Source of the DNA: Actinokineospora xionganensis
GTDB lineage: Bacteria; Actinomycetota; Actinomycetes; Mycobacteriales; Pseudonocardiaceae
Assembly: GCF_014323725.1 (NCBI RefSeq)
Contig: NZ_JABVED010000007.1
Span: 182,251-246,250, forward strand
Reading direction: 5' to 3'
Length of the DNA stretch: 64,000 bases
Shown here piece after piece: positions 30,031-39,323 of the stretch. A program made the position numbers and the translations under genes. The notes below the pieces were generated by a model. The model did not search any database. It was not told the origin of the DNA and was given only the letters and a program-made list of their open reading frames with translations. Within the stretch, counting starts at the first letter, position 1, and each line of letters starts with the position of its first letter.

Positions 30031-33000
30031 TCAGTCTTCTTCTTCTCGGCGGCCGGGGATGGCGGTGAGGAGGATGAAGAGGACTACGGCGCCCTGGGTC
30101 AGGAGCAGGACGCTTCGTAGGGCCGTGGGCTGCTCTATCCGGACTTCCGCTTCGCGGGTCGGGATCACGATGGCGACAAGGTGGCCCCAGGCCCGCACGA
30201 TCGTGGCCTGCTTGCCGTCGATCGTCGCCTGCCAGCCCGGCTCCTCCTCCGCGGCCACCACCAGCAGCCTGCCCTGCGGACCGTCCGAGACCCGCACCGC
30301 GACGCTGGGTGGCGCGGCGTCGACCGGGACCACGCCGCCCGCGTCGAGTCGGGTCGGGGGTTCGCCGCCGGTGACGGCCGCACGGGCCAGTTCCGGTGAG
30401 AGCAGCGCGGCCGATCCGGCGGCGGGCTGCAGCCGCAGGACCGGTCGGCCGTCGGAGGTCTCCGGGGCGTCGGCGACGAGTTCGCCCGCGAGCCTGCGCA
30501 GCTGCTCCCCCGCACCCTGGTCGGGCGGGACGACGAACAGCACGCCGCCCGCGGCCGCGCGGACCACGGCGGACCGCACGGTGGGCGAGTCGGCGGCGCG
30601 CAGGTCCGCGTCGAGGTCGGCGAGCCGCAGCGGGGCGGCGGGGGTCGGCGCGTAGTCGTCGTCGCCGAAGCGTGGCGGCCGGGCGGCGATCTGCCGGACC
30701 GGTCCGTCGGTGGCGCTGATCAGGACCGACCGGCGCGTCTCCGCGAGTTCGCGGACCAGGGTGCTCGGCAGCGCCATGCCGCCGCCCTCGCGCAGCGGGC
30801 CTTCCCGGCCGGGAATCATCGCGTTGGCGACGAGGGCCCCGAGGATCAGCACGCCCACCACCGCGGCGGGTCGCGTGAGCGGGCTACGGGTGGCGCCCGG
30901 ATCCGTCCGGCACAGGCCGAGCATCGCCCAGAGCAGACCCCAGCCGACGATCAGCATCGGCGCGCCCGTCCAGCCGTGCGCGGGTTCGGTGGCGCCCAGC
31001 GGCGTGGCGGGGACGACCCGGACGAGCGCCACGGCGAGCACACCGAGCAGGGCGAAGCCGAGTCCGGGCAGCGCGCCGCGGTGCGGCCGGATCAGCAGGC
31101 CCGCCAGGACGGCGAGCACGATCGCGCCGCCGACGTACGGCCACGCCCCGGGTCCGCCCGCGTGCAGGGTCAGCAGATCGACGACCGACGCCGTCTGGTT
31201 CTCGATCAGCGTGCCGACGCCGTGCAGCACGACGGCGGGGTGCTGGATCACCACTGCGGGCCACGGGAGCAGCAGTGCCAGCGGCATCAGGACCAGCAGG
31301 AACAGCGCGGCGCCGCGGCGGGTTCCGTTGCCCGGCACCAGCACGAAGCCACCGAGGGCGACCACGACGATCACCAGGTGCACGAGCGGCGTGAACGCGC
31401 CGATCACCGCGATCCCCAGTGCCGTGCCCGCCGCGGTCGACAGCCAGGCCCGCCCGCCCGCGCTGGTGCGCCTGCGGACCAGCAGCGAGGCGATCCCCGA
31501 CACCACCAGCGGCAGCAGGATATGGACCACGACGACGTCGAGCCTGCCCTGCGCGACGGCGGCCGTGGCGGGCGGGAGCAGCGCGTAGCCGAGCGCCAGG
31601 AGCGCGCGCACCCAGCGGCGCACGGGAGCCCGGCGGGTCGCGACGTAGGCGGCGAGGCCGGCGAGCGGGAGGTCGGCGAGGAAGAGGAACGCGACGGCGG
31701 CGGGTGGCCCGCCCAGCGGCGCGAAGAGCGCCCCAAGGGTGCCCACGACGGCCAGGGCGGCGGGCGCGGGCGCGGCGGTGCCACCGGCGACGCCGTGCCA
31801 GGTGGCCACGTAGTCCGACCACGTCTGGCCGAGGTCGCCGACCGGCAGCAGCCTGCCGCCCGCCAGATCGGTCCCCCAGCGCGCCGAGTTGACCGCGATG
31901 GCGAGGGCGATCAGGCCGAGCATGAGCAGCAACGGCGGGGAGAACGCGATCTGGCGCAGCACCGCGCCGCGGTTGACGTGGACGAGCATCAGGTCGCCCG
32001 CGGGCTCCGGGCCGCTGCCGTCGCGCGGGACCGGCGACGGCCGGGGTCGGGGGCTCGGCCGCAGGCCGGCGGGGACGTCGTCGGGGACGGCGACCGGCAC
32101 CGCGATGGCGTCCGGGGGCCTGCGCAGACCGGCCCGCTTGGGCCTGCCCAGCGCGCCCGCCGGGAGCGCGTCCGGGCCGAGCGGCGCCCGGGGCGTCTGG
32201 CCCGCCTCCGGTGGGGTCCACACGACACCGGGGTCGGGCAGCCTGCCGAGCGCGGCGTCGGCGGCGACCCGCCTGCGGACCATCGTGGACAGCGCGCCGC
32301 GCACGGCGTTGCGGAATCTGGTGAGCCTGCTGGTGAACAGGCCACGGACACTGCCGCGGCCCGCGGTGGCCGACCGCGCCGCGCGGGCTTCACGCAGCCG
32401 CGCGCCGCCGCCGAGGAGGTAGCCCGCGGCACGGAGTTCGAGCCTGCTCTCGGTGAGTCTGCGCTGCATCGCGAAGCCGAGCGCGCGCAACAGGCACAGC
32501 ATGACCAGACGCGGCACGCCGATCAGGAACGACAGGGTCGAGCAGTTCACCAGGAACGTGCGCAGACCGTGGGCGCGGTCGATCGCCCGGGTCGAGGGCC
32601 CCACGGCCGAGCGCGCGTCGATCCCGCGCAGGTCGCGGGCCACGGCGCGGACGTGTCGGATGCGGGCGGCGGGGACGCAGAGGACGATCTGGCCCGCCCG
32701 GTTGGCCCGCCAGCCGAAGTCGATGTCCTCGCGCATCATGGGGATGGCGCGGTCGAAACCACCGAGCCGCTCCCAGAGTTCGCGGCGGATCAGCATTCCG
32801 GCCGAGGACACGGCGAGCACCTCGGTGCTCTGCTCGAACCGCCGATCGTCGTCGGCCGTCCGGCCCAGCGCGTTCCAGTCCACTTCGGACGGACCGATGC
32901 CGGTCTGCCGGTGTCCGGACGCGTCGGTCGACAGGCCCGCCTCGATCACCAGCCGCGGGTCGTGCCACTCGACGGCGAGCGGGCCGAGCACTCCCGCGCC

Positions 33001-33435
33001 GGGCGACATCTCAGCGGCCAGCAGCAGGGTGGCGAGGCACTCCGGGTCGGCAGCGGAATCGTCGTGCAGCAACCAGATCCAGCCGCCCGGGTCGCCCCAG
33101 CGCCGCACGGCGTGGTCGACCGCGGCGTGCACGGCGTCGCTGTAGCCGGTGTCGCGGTCGAGGGTGAGGACGCCGTCGAGGATGCGGTCGGGGCCGTTGG
33201 CGGCCGCGGCGAGCACCGTCGCCGTCTCGTCGGTCGAGCCGGTGTCGACCGCGATGATGTGCCTGGGCCTCGGTGTGGAATGGCGCAGCGCGGAAAGCGC
33301 CAGCCGCAGCCATTGCGCGCCGTCGTGGCACACCAGCACGGCCAATACGGGTGCTGTGCGCAACACGGGGGCACCACGACTCGACACCTGCCGCGACCGA
33401 GGAGGCACGACTGCGAACACCTCCCGTGGCATCAC
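30031..33435 (-). CDS. family 2 glycosyltransferase fused to a polytopic membrane domain
   Basis: 1134 residues. Residues about 28-290 are a GT-A glycosyltransferase (VLAVLVCHDGAQWL, AVDTGSTDETATVL, LLHDDSAADP as the DxD-like site, and MMREDIDFGWRANRAG as the acceptor-side ED motif). A basic, Pro-rich linker about 390-495 leads to about twelve hydrophobic segments (500-880), then an extracytoplasmic soluble domain and a last TM near 1105-1125. The arrangement suggests a sugar transferred at or across the membrane, with the C-terminal domain outside. The acceptor is unknown. It lies upstream of the inverted repeat and between the whiB2 and Rv3259-like genes. Confidence 0.88.
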   Translation of the reverse strand: MMPREVFAVVPPRSRQVSSRGAPVLRTAPVLAVLVCHDGAQWLRLALSALRHSTPRPRHIIAVDTGSTDETATVLAAAANGPDRILDGVLTLDRDTGYSDAVHAAVDHAVRRWGDPGGWIWLLHDDSAADPECLATLLLAAEMSPGAGVLGPLAVEWHDPRLVIEAGLSTDASGHRQTGIGPSEVDWNALGRTADDDRRFEQSTEVLAVSSAGMLIRRELWERLGGFDRAIPMMREDIDFGWRANRAGQIVLCVPAARIRHVRAVARDLRGIDARSAVGPSTRAIDRAHGLRTFLVNCSTLSFLIGVPRLVMLCLLRALGFAMQRRLTESRLELRAAGYLLGGGARLREARAARSATAGRGSVRGLFTSRLTRFRNAVRGALSTMVRRRVAADAALGRLPDPGVVWTPPEAGQTPRAPLGPDALPAGALGRPKRAGLRRPPDAIAVPVAVPDDVPAGLRPSPRPRPSPVPRDGSGPEPAGDLMLVHVNRGAVLRQIAFSPPLLLMLGLIALAIAVNSARWGTDLAGGRLLPVGDLGQTWSDYVATWHGVAGGTAAPAPAALAVVGTLGALFAPLGGPPAAVAFLFLADLPLAGLAAYVATRRAPVRRWVRALLALGYALLPPATAAVAQGRLDVVVVHILLPLVVSGIASLLVRRRTSAGGRAWLSTAAGTALGIAVIGAFTPLVHLVIVVVALGGFVLVPGNGTRRGAALFLLVLMPLALLLPWPAVVIQHPAVVLHGVGTLIENQTASVVDLLTLHAGGPGAWPYVGGAIVLAVLAGLLIRPHRGALPGLGFALLGVLAVALVRVVPATPLGATEPAHGWTGAPMLIVGWGLLWAMLGLCRTDPGATRSPLTRPAAVVGVLILGALVANAMIPGREGPLREGGGMALPSTLVRELAETRRSVLISATDGPVRQIAARPPRFGDDDYAPTPAAPLRLADLDADLRAADSPTVRSAVVRAAAGGVLFVVPPDQGAGEQLRRLAGELVADAPETSDGRPVLRLQPAAGSAALLSPELARAAVTGGEPPTRLDAGGVVPVDAAPPSVAVRVSDGPQGRLLVVAAEEEPGWQATIDGKQATIVRAWGHLVAIVIPTREAEVRIEQPTALRSVLLLTQGAVVLFILLTAIPGRREEED

Positions 33436-33601
33436 GTGCGGACGAGCCGGTGGTCATGACGTTCGGCCACCGGTCACACACCGTACGATGCCACCGCGCG
33501 AAACCCGCGCAACCCAGCACAAATCGTTGCGCGCCCGGCGAGACTCCCCGCCGGTCCGGCGTTCGGGGCGAAGGAACCCGGGCGTCGAAACGCCCGGGTG
33601 C

Positions 33602-33913
33602 CTACATCGCCTTTTTCAGACGCCTGCGCTCCCGTTCGGACAGACCGCCCCAGATGCCGAAGCGCTCATCATGTGCGAGGGCGTATTCGAGGCACTCCGA
33701 ACGAACCTCACAGCCCAGGCAAATGCGCTTCGCCTCACGAGTCGATCCACCCTTTTCGGGGAAGAACGCCTCCGGGTCGGTTTGCGCGCACAAGGCGCGC
33801 TCCTGCCACTCTTGTTCATCGGCCTCGTCGAAGAATCCGGCGAACACGTCCAGTTCCTCGGTCGGACGCTCGCCCCACTCCACGACGCGACCCCCGTCAC
33901 TCAATCCCTGCAT
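33602..33913 (-). CDS. whiB2: WhiB-family iron-sulfur transcription factor (WhiB2/WhmD type)
   Basis: 103 residues with the four cluster cysteines Cys42, Cys65, Cys68 and Cys74 (CxxC-x5-C in CLGCEVRSEC), the turn motif FGIWGG at 85-90 and a basic tail RERRRLKK. WhiB proteins bind a [4Fe-4S] cluster and the primary sigma factor. WhiB2/WhmD/WhiB is needed for septation and sporulation control. The ATG at 33913 is chosen because the open frame upstream is not conserved. It is the Rv3260c equivalent, facing fbiA across a 229-bp gap that contains a 16-bp palindrome. Confidence 0.94.
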   Translation of the reverse strand: MQGLSDGGRVVEWGERPTEELDVFAGFFDEADEQEWQERALCAQTDPEAFFPEKGGSTREAKRICLGCEVRSECLEYALAHDERFGIWGGLSERERRRLKKAM

Positions 33914-34059
33914 ATCGCCCGCCTCCTCGCCTTCCGCACTCCCCGGCTGGCGGATGCCGTTACGCCGTCCCCCGGCGAATGACATCGATGTGATTACACC
34001 CGTGTCATGGCGGCGGGTCAAGCGGTGCCCCCAGGTGGGTGATGCGTTATGAGCAGCCT

Positions 34060-34075
34060 GTACCCGATCGGGTAC
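34060..34075. promoter_or_regulatory. 16-bp perfect palindrome between whiB2 and the site-2 protease gene
   Basis: GTACCCGATCGGGTAC is fully self-complementary and lies 68-83 bp before the protease start and about 147 bp before whiB2. The outer AGC/GCT triplets also pair. It is a good candidate for a dimeric regulator site in this divergent promoter region. Confidence 0.45.
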
Positions 34076-34142
34076 CAGCTGAAACTGTGCGCGTTCGCGG
34101 GGTGGCGAACACGCAACCGACGAACATTGCCACACTGGGTGT

Positions 34143-34892
34143 GTGCAGAGATCAGCGGTTCGCCCCTCGCCCATCTTCCTCGGCCTGATCGGCATCACCA
34201 TCGGTGGCGCGTTGCTCACCCTGGTGGAGAACCAGGCCGCCATCAACGCAGGTGTGGTGCTGCTGGTCCTCGGCGGCTGGGTGGTGTCCCTGTGCCTGCA
34301 CGAGTTCGGCCACGCGCTTGTCGCATTCCGCGGCGGCGACCGCGAGGTCTATTTCAAGGGTTATCTCACACTTGATCCGCGCCGGTACACCGATCCGGTC
34401 CTGAGCCTGCTGATGCCGGTGCTGTTTCTGGCGATCGGCGGCATCCCGCTGCCGGGCGGCGCGGTCTGGATCAACCACCACGCGTTGCGGTCCAAGGCGG
34501 TGGAATCGACCGTCTCCCTGGCCGGGCCTGCCGCGAACCTGATCGCGGGGGTCCTGCTGGCGTTGTCCGTCCAGGTCTTCGAACCAGCGCCGATGATGGC
34601 CGCCGGGCTGTCGTTCCTGGCGCTGCTGCAGCTCGCGGCGTTCGTGCTGAACATGCTTCCGGTGCCCGGCCTCGACGGCTGGGGCGCGATCGAGCCGTAC
34701 CTGTCCTATGAGGCGCGCAAGTTCGGCGCGAAGGCCCGGCCGTGGGCGCCGCTGTTCCTGTTCGCCGCCCTGATCGGCATCCCGGGTGTCGGCCAGGCGT
34801 TCTGGGACGTCGTCACCGCGCTGTTCGACGCCATCGGCGGCGACCGGTTCCTGGGCTACCTCGGACAGGACGCTTTCTTCTTCTGGCGCTGA
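34143..34892 (+). CDS. site-2 protease family (M50) membrane metalloprotease
   Basis: 249 residues with about six hydrophobic segments. The zinc-binding HEFGH is at 53-57 and the third ligand in NMLPVPGLDGW (Asp178), both inside predicted membrane helices, as in intramembrane S2P proteases. There is no PDZ domain, so it belongs to the short group-III-like type. Substrates are unknown; anti-sigma factors are usual targets. GTG start. It lies about 50 bp upstream of fbiA on the same strand and divergent from whiB2. Confidence 0.88.
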   Translation: MQRSAVRPSPIFLGLIGITIGGALLTLVENQAAINAGVVLLVLGGWVVSLCLHEFGHALVAFRGGDREVYFKGYLTLDPRRYTDPVLSLLMPVLFLAIGGIPLPGGAVWINHHALRSKAVESTVSLAGPAANLIAGVLLALSVQVFEPAPMMAAGLSFLALLQLAAFVLNMLPVPGLDGWGAIEPYLSYEARKFGAKARPWAPLFLFAALIGIPGVGQAFWDVVTALFDAIGGDRFLGYLGQDAFFFWR

Positions 34893-34941
34893 ACACTCCC
34901 GACCCCACCGGGGTCACCCGACCGTGCGAGGATCACTGACC

Positions 34942-35943
34942 GTGAAGGTTGCCGTAGTCGTCGGCGGAGTCGGCGGAGCCCGATTCCTGCTCGGCGTGAA
35001 GAAACTGCTCGGATTCGACCCGGTGGGGCCCGGCCCCGTGGGTTCTCCGCACGAGATCACCGCGGTGGTGAACACCGCCGACGACATCTGGCTGCACGGG
35101 CTTCGCGTCTGCCCGGACCTCGACACGTGCATGTACACCCTCGGCGGCGGCATCGACACCGAGCGCGGCTGGGGCCGCACGGACGAGACCTGGGCGGTCA
35201 AGGACGAACTCGCCGCCTACGGCGCGGACCCCGATTGGTTCGGCCTGGGTGACAAGGACATCGCCACCCACCTGGTGCGCACCCGGATGATGCGGGCGGG
35301 CTATGAGCTTTCCGACATCACCGCGGCGCTGTGCGACCGCTGGAAACCGGGGGTGCGGCTGCTGCCGATGACAGACGACCGGGTCGAGACCCACGTCGTC
35401 ATCGACGAGCCGGGCACGGGCGAGCGCAAGGCGGTGCACTTCCAGGAATGGTGGGTGCGCTACCGCGCCGAGCCGCGGGCCCGGTCGATCGTGGCGGTCG
35501 GCGCCGACGAGGCCACGCCAGGCCCGGGGGTGGTCGAGGCGATCAGCGAGGCCGACATCGTGCTCCTCGCGCCGTCGAACCCGGTGGTGAGCATCGGGAG
35601 CGTGTTGTCCGTGCCGGGTCTGCGCACGGCGCTGCGCAAGACCGAGGCTCCTGTGGTGGGGATCTCCCCGATCATCAACGACGCCCCGGTGCGCGGGATG
35701 GCCGACGCGTGCCTGAGCGCGATCGGCCTCGATGTGTCCGCGGAGGCCGTGGGCAGGCACTACGGCTCGCGCGGGTGCTCCGACAACGGCATCCTCGACG
35801 GGTGGCTGGTGCACTCGGGCGACACCGCCGACGTGCCCGGCGTGCTGGTGCGCGCCGTGCCGCTGCTGATGTCCGATGTGGACGCCACGGCGGCCATGGC
35901 GCGCGCGGCGTTCGACCTCGGCGGAATCAGCACTGGGGAGTGA
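34942..35943 (+). CDS. fbiA: 2-phospho-L-lactate transferase (EPPG:Fo transferase), F420 biosynthesis
   Basis: Transfers the enolpyruvyl/lactyl phosphate group from its GDP- (or GPP-) activated donor to the deazaflavin Fo, making dehydro-F420-0. 333 residues from the GTG giving [16 protein letters not shown]. The CofD/FbiA core includes [17 protein letters not shown], the acidic metal region GWGRTDE, and [22 protein letters not shown] precedes the start. It is followed directly by fbiB. fbiC is not in the window. Confidence 0.95.
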   Translation: MKVAVVVGGVGGARFLLGVKKLLGFDPVGPGPVGSPHEITAVVNTADDIWLHGLRVCPDLDTCMYTLGGGIDTERGWGRTDETWAVKDELAAYGADPDWFGLGDKDIATHLVRTRMMRAGYELSDITAALCDRWKPGVRLLPMTDDRVETHVVIDEPGTGERKAVHFQEWWVRYRAEPRARSIVAVGADEATPGPGVVEAISEADIVLLAPSNPVVSIGSVLSVPGLRTALRKTEAPVVGISPIINDAPVRGMADACLSAIGLDVSAEAVGRHYGSRGCSDNGILDGWLVHSGDTADVPGVLVRAVPLLMSDVDATAAMARAAFDLGGISTGE

Positions 35944-35945
35944 AA

Positions 35946-37283
35946 ATGGACGACATCGAGCACGGCGCGCGCGGGTCGGTCGAGATCCTGCCGGTCCGCG
36001 GCCTGCCCGAGTTCCGGCCCGGCGACGACCTCACCGGGGCGATCGCGGCGGCGGCGCCGTGGCTGCGCTCCGGTGACATCGTGGTGGTCACCAGCAAGGT
36101 GGTGTCCAAAGTAGAGGGCCAACTGGTGTCGGTCCCGTCCGACCCGGAGGCCCGCGACGCTGCCCGGCGCAAACTGGTGCTCGACGAGGCCGTGACCGTG
36201 GTCGCGCGGAAGTTCCGCTCGCTGATCACGCAGAACCGCCTCGGCATCGTGCAGGCGGCGTCGGGGATCGACTCGTCCAATGTGGCGGGCGACGAACTCG
36301 CGCTGCTGCCGGTCGACCCGGACGCCTCGGCCCGCGCCCTGCGCGGCGGGCTGCGCGAGCGGCTGGGTGTCGAGGTGGCCGTGGTGATCACGGACACGAT
36401 GGGCCGGGCCTGGCGGATCGGGCAGACCGACGCCGCGATCGGGTCGTCCGGCCTGCGGGTGCTGCACTCCTACGCGGGTCGGATCGACTCGCAGGGCAAC
36501 GAGCTCTCGGTCACCCGGGTGGCGGTCGCCGACGAGGTCGCCGCGGCGGCCGACCTGGTGAAGGGCAAGCTCGGCGGGGTCCCGGTGGCGGTGGTGCGCG
36601 GCCTGGAGATCGGCGACGAGACGTCCACCGCCCGCGACCTGCTGCGTCCGGTCGAAGAGGACCTGTTCCGGTTGGGCACCGAGGAATCGATCGCCCAGGG
36701 CAGGCGGGAGGCGGTGCTGCTGCGCCGCTCGCTGCGCGAGTTCTCCGGCGAGCCGGTCGACCCGGAGTCGCTGCGTCGCGCGGTGGCGGCGGGTTTGACC
36801 GCGCCCGCGCCGCACCACACCAAGCCGGTGCGCTTCGTCCGGCTCGCCGAGCACCGCAAGGCACTGCTGGAGGCGATGCGCGAGGCGTGGAAGGTCGATC
36901 TGCGCGCCGACGGCAAGTCCGAGGAGTGGATCGAGCGCCGGGTCACCCGCGGCGAACTGCTCTTCGACGCGACGGAGGTCCTGCTGCCGTTCCTCGTGCG
37001 CGAGGGCGCCCACTCCTACCCCGACGCCCGGCGGGCCGAGGCCGAGCGGACCATGTTCACCATCGCCGGCGGCGCGGCCGTGCAAGGCGTCCTGGTGGCG
37101 CTGGCCGCCGAGGGCCTTGGCTCCTGCTGGGTGTCGTCCACGATCTTCTGCCCCGACGTCGTGCGCGAAGTGCTCGACCTGCCCGCGAACTGGGAGCCTC
37201 TGGGCGCGGTCGCGGTCGGCCATCCGCTCGAGGAGCTGACCCCGCGCGAGGTCCCGACCGCCGACTGCTGGATCGAGAAGTGA
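35946..37283 (+). CDS. fbiB: bifunctional F420:gamma-glutamyl ligase / dehydro-F420-0 reductase FbiB
   Basis: 445 residues from the ATG at 35946, which has GGGGAG at good spacing; a GTG at 35940 overlapping the fbiA stop is also possible. The N-terminal half (about 1-245) is the CofE-type ligase with [11 protein letters not shown] and [13 protein letters not shown]. The C-terminal half (about 255-445) is an FMN nitroreductase fold beginning [17 protein letters not shown]. The two-domain form is the actinobacterial FbiB: the ligase adds glutamates and the reductase domain reduces the dehydro intermediate. Its stop overlaps the Nudix start (GTGA). Confidence 0.95.
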   Translation: MDDIEHGARGSVEILPVRGLPEFRPGDDLTGAIAAAAPWLRSGDIVVVTSKVVSKVEGQLVSVPSDPEARDAARRKLVLDEAVTVVARKFRSLITQNRLGIVQAASGIDSSNVAGDELALLPVDPDASARALRGGLRERLGVEVAVVITDTMGRAWRIGQTDAAIGSSGLRVLHSYAGRIDSQGNELSVTRVAVADEVAAAADLVKGKLGGVPVAVVRGLEIGDETSTARDLLRPVEEDLFRLGTEESIAQGRREAVLLRRSLREFSGEPVDPESLRRAVAAGLTAPAPHHTKPVRFVRLAEHRKALLEAMREAWKVDLRADGKSEEWIERRVTRGELLFDATEVLLPFLVREGAHSYPDARRAEAERTMFTIAGGAAVQGVLVALAAEGLGSCWVSSTIFCPDVVREVLDLPANWEPLGAVAVGHPLEELTPREVPTADCWIEK

Positions 37284-37819
37284 CCCTGCACGCGGACGCG
37301 GTCCGGACCATGACGGCGTGGAAACCCCTCGACCGCGGCCAGGAATCCCTGCGCCAGGCGTACCTGGGGTTCCTGGCGGCCCGCCCGGACGCGTGTCAGC
37401 GCTCGTGCGAACCCGGTCACCTCACCGCGTCGGCGCTGCTCTTGGACCACACGGGCGCCAACGTCCTGCTGACGCTGCATCCCCGCGTGGGCCGGTGGCT
37501 GCAGCTGGGCGGCCACTGCGAACCGGGCGACGAGACCCTGGCGGGCGCGGCCTTGCGGGAGGCGACCGAGGAGTCCGGCATCGAGGGACTGGAGATCGAC
37601 CCGGTGCCGCTGCATGTGGACGTCCATCCGATCACCTGCTCGCTGGGCCTGCCCACCCGCCACTTCGACGTCCGCTTCGTCGTGCGGGCCCCCGCCGGTG
37701 CCGAAGCGGTGTGCAGCTCGGAGTCGCTGGACCTGCGCTGGTGGCCGATCGACGCGCTGCCCGACGACCCGGACGGCAACGCGGGAATCGGCGAGATGCT
37801 CGCGGCGGTGCCGTCGTGA
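37280..37819 (+). CDS. Nudix hydrolase coupled to fbiAB
   Basis: 179 residues from a GTG overlapping the fbiB stop. The Nudix box [24 protein letters not shown] (about residues 77-100, shown here in part as GX5EX7REX2EEXGI) is intact. Nudix enzymes hydrolyse nucleoside diphosphates linked to another group. Translational coupling to fbiB suggests a role near F420 or its GDP/GTP-linked precursors, but it could equally be a general nucleotide-cleaning enzyme. Its stop overlaps the GntR gene by four bases. Confidence 0.85.
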   Translation: MTLHADAVRTMTAWKPLDRGQESLRQAYLGFLAARPDACQRSCEPGHLTASALLLDHTGANVLLTLHPRVGRWLQLGGHCEPGDETLAGAALREATEESGIEGLEIDPVPLHVDVHPITCSLGLPTRHFDVRFVVRAPAGAEAVCSSESLDLRWWPIDALPDDPDGNAGIGEMLAAVPS

Positions 37820-38175
37820 TCACCATCGACCCGAATTCGGCGGTGCCGCCGTTCGAGCAGGTGCGGGGCGGGCTCGCGCAGCAGATCAACGACCACACGC
37901 TGGCGGTGGGGACGAAGCTGCCCACGGTGCGCCAGTTGGCCACAGACCTGGGCCTGGCGGCGAACACCGTGGCGCGGGCATACCGGGAGCTTGAGGAAGC
38001 GGGCTTGGTCGAGACCCGAGGCCGCGCGGGCACCTTCGTCGGCGCGGCGGGAGATCGAACCATGGAACGCGCCCGCAAAGCCGCGGACACCTATGCGGAC
38101 GCCATGCACAAACTAGGCCTCGATACCGCCACCGCTCTGTCGATCGCCGAAGCCGCCCTGACCGCCCGCGGCTAG
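37816..38175 (+). CDS. short GntR-family regulator (YtrA type)
   Basis: 119 residues: a GntR winged helix (about 10-75, FEQVRGGLAQQINDHTL, LPTVRQLATDLGLAANTVARAYREL) followed by only a short helical tail, the YtrA subfamily layout without a large effector domain. YtrA-type regulators usually control transporter operons near their own gene; here it is the last member of the fbiA-fbiB-Nudix group and overlaps the Nudix stop. It may autoregulate this operon. GTG start at 37816. Confidence 0.85.
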   Translation: MITIDPNSAVPPFEQVRGGLAQQINDHTLAVGTKLPTVRQLATDLGLAANTVARAYRELEEAGLVETRGRAGTFVGAAGDRTMERARKAADTYADAMHKLGLDTATALSIAEAALTARG

Positions 38176-38212
38176 TCCCGATTCGCGGTAAACCGCCCCC
38201 GCGCGACAACAA

Positions 38213-38236
38213 AGCCCCCACCCACCACGGGGGGCT
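38213..38236. terminator. hairpin between GntR gene and the DNA glycosylase gene
   Basis: AGCCCCC and GGGGGCT form a 7-bp stem around a 10-base loop between convergent genes. It is probably a terminator for both, more clearly for the plus-strand operon. Confidence 0.55.
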
Positions 38237-38333
38237 GCCCTTGGCCAGTCTATCGGTGAGGGGTGACGGAAACCCTGGTCGCGGGTGCTGCTGTGGATAA
38301 CCGGTCCGGCTGTGGACAAACAGGGGACGACGC

Positions 38334-39251
38334 TCAGAAGCGGCGGTAGTCGCGTGGGGAAAAGCGTGGCGCGAAGCGGGGTTTGCCCAGGCCGGCGGCG
38401 AGTACGTACAGAGCGGCGCGATGGCGTTGGGGTTCGTAGGCCGCCAGCTCCTCCAGCATCTGGTCATCGGACATCCGGCGCCCGGCCAACGCGTGCCCGA
38501 TCAGGTTCGACAGGTGGTAGTCCCCGATGCTGAGCGCGTCGGGATCGCCCCAGGCGCGTTGGGCCACCTCAGCGGCCGTCCAGACGCCGATTCCCGGCAC
38601 CTTGCACAACAGCTCCCGGCCGGCGGCGCCGCCCAGTGAAGCGGCGCGTTCCAAGCGGCCTGCCACCTGGGCGGCGGCGAGGACCGTGCGGCGGCGGGCG
38701 CCATCCAGGCCTGCCTTGTGCCACTCCCAGTCCTCGATCCCCATGACCGCCCGCGGCGTGGGCGGTGCGAAAAGGCCGCCCACGGGCCCTGGTGCGGGCG
38801 ACCCGAACCGTCGGGCCAGGTCGCGCCAGGTGCGATGCGCTTCGGTGCCGGTCACCTTCTGCTCGATGATCGCCGCGAGCAACACGTCCCACACCCGGCC
38901 GGTGGCGCCGAGCCGCATCCCCGGCCGCCGGCGTCGGACCTCGGCGACCAGCGGATGGTGCGCGACGAAGCCCGAGTCGTCGTCGCAGGCGCCCAACAGG
39001 GCGGGCAGACCGTCGAGCAGCACGTCCGCACCCGGCCCCCAGGCCGAGGCGTGCACCTCGCCCGCGATGCGCAGGCGCAGCGTGCCGACACCGGCGGGGG
39101 TGTTCGCGGCGAGCCAGAGGCCGTCGACGTCCTCGCGGAAAGCCGGGTCGTGCGGGCCCCGCCGCAGCGGCCGCAGAGCGCCCGCGACGTCATGCGGACC
39201 GTCGGGCACCCAGTGCCTGGTCCGCTCGGTTCCGGTCGGGATCGCGGTCAT
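38334..39251 (-). CDS. DNA-3-methyladenine glycosylase / HhH-GPD superfamily protein
   Basis: 305 residues from the ATG at 39251. The C-terminal half is the HhH-GPD fold: hairpin LLCKVPGIGVWTAAEVA and the catalytic Asp244 in SIGDYHLSN. The N-terminal half resembles the AlkA-type beta domain. Such enzymes remove alkylated purines and start base-excision repair. There is no iron-sulfur Cys cluster at the C-terminus, so it is AlkA-like rather than Nth- or MutY-like. It is divergent from manC by about 70 bp. Confidence 0.88.
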   Translation of the reverse strand: MTAIPTGTERTRHWVPDGPHDVAGALRPLRRGPHDPAFREDVDGLWLAANTPAGVGTLRLRIAGEVHASAWGPGADVLLDGLPALLGACDDDSGFVAHHPLVAEVRRRRPGMRLGATGRVWDVLLAAIIEQKVTGTEAHRTWRDLARRFGSPAPGPVGGLFAPPTPRAVMGIEDWEWHKAGLDGARRRTVLAAAQVAGRLERAASLGGAAGRELLCKVPGIGVWTAAEVAQRAWGDPDALSIGDYHLSNLIGHALAGRRMSDDQMLEELAAYEPQRHRAALYVLAAGLGKPRFAPRFSPRDYRRF

Positions 39252-39323
39252 CACGACGACCGTACCGGCCGGTTGGCTAGAGTTGGCCCACCACTCACGC
39301 CGGGGACAAGGACACAGGTAAAA

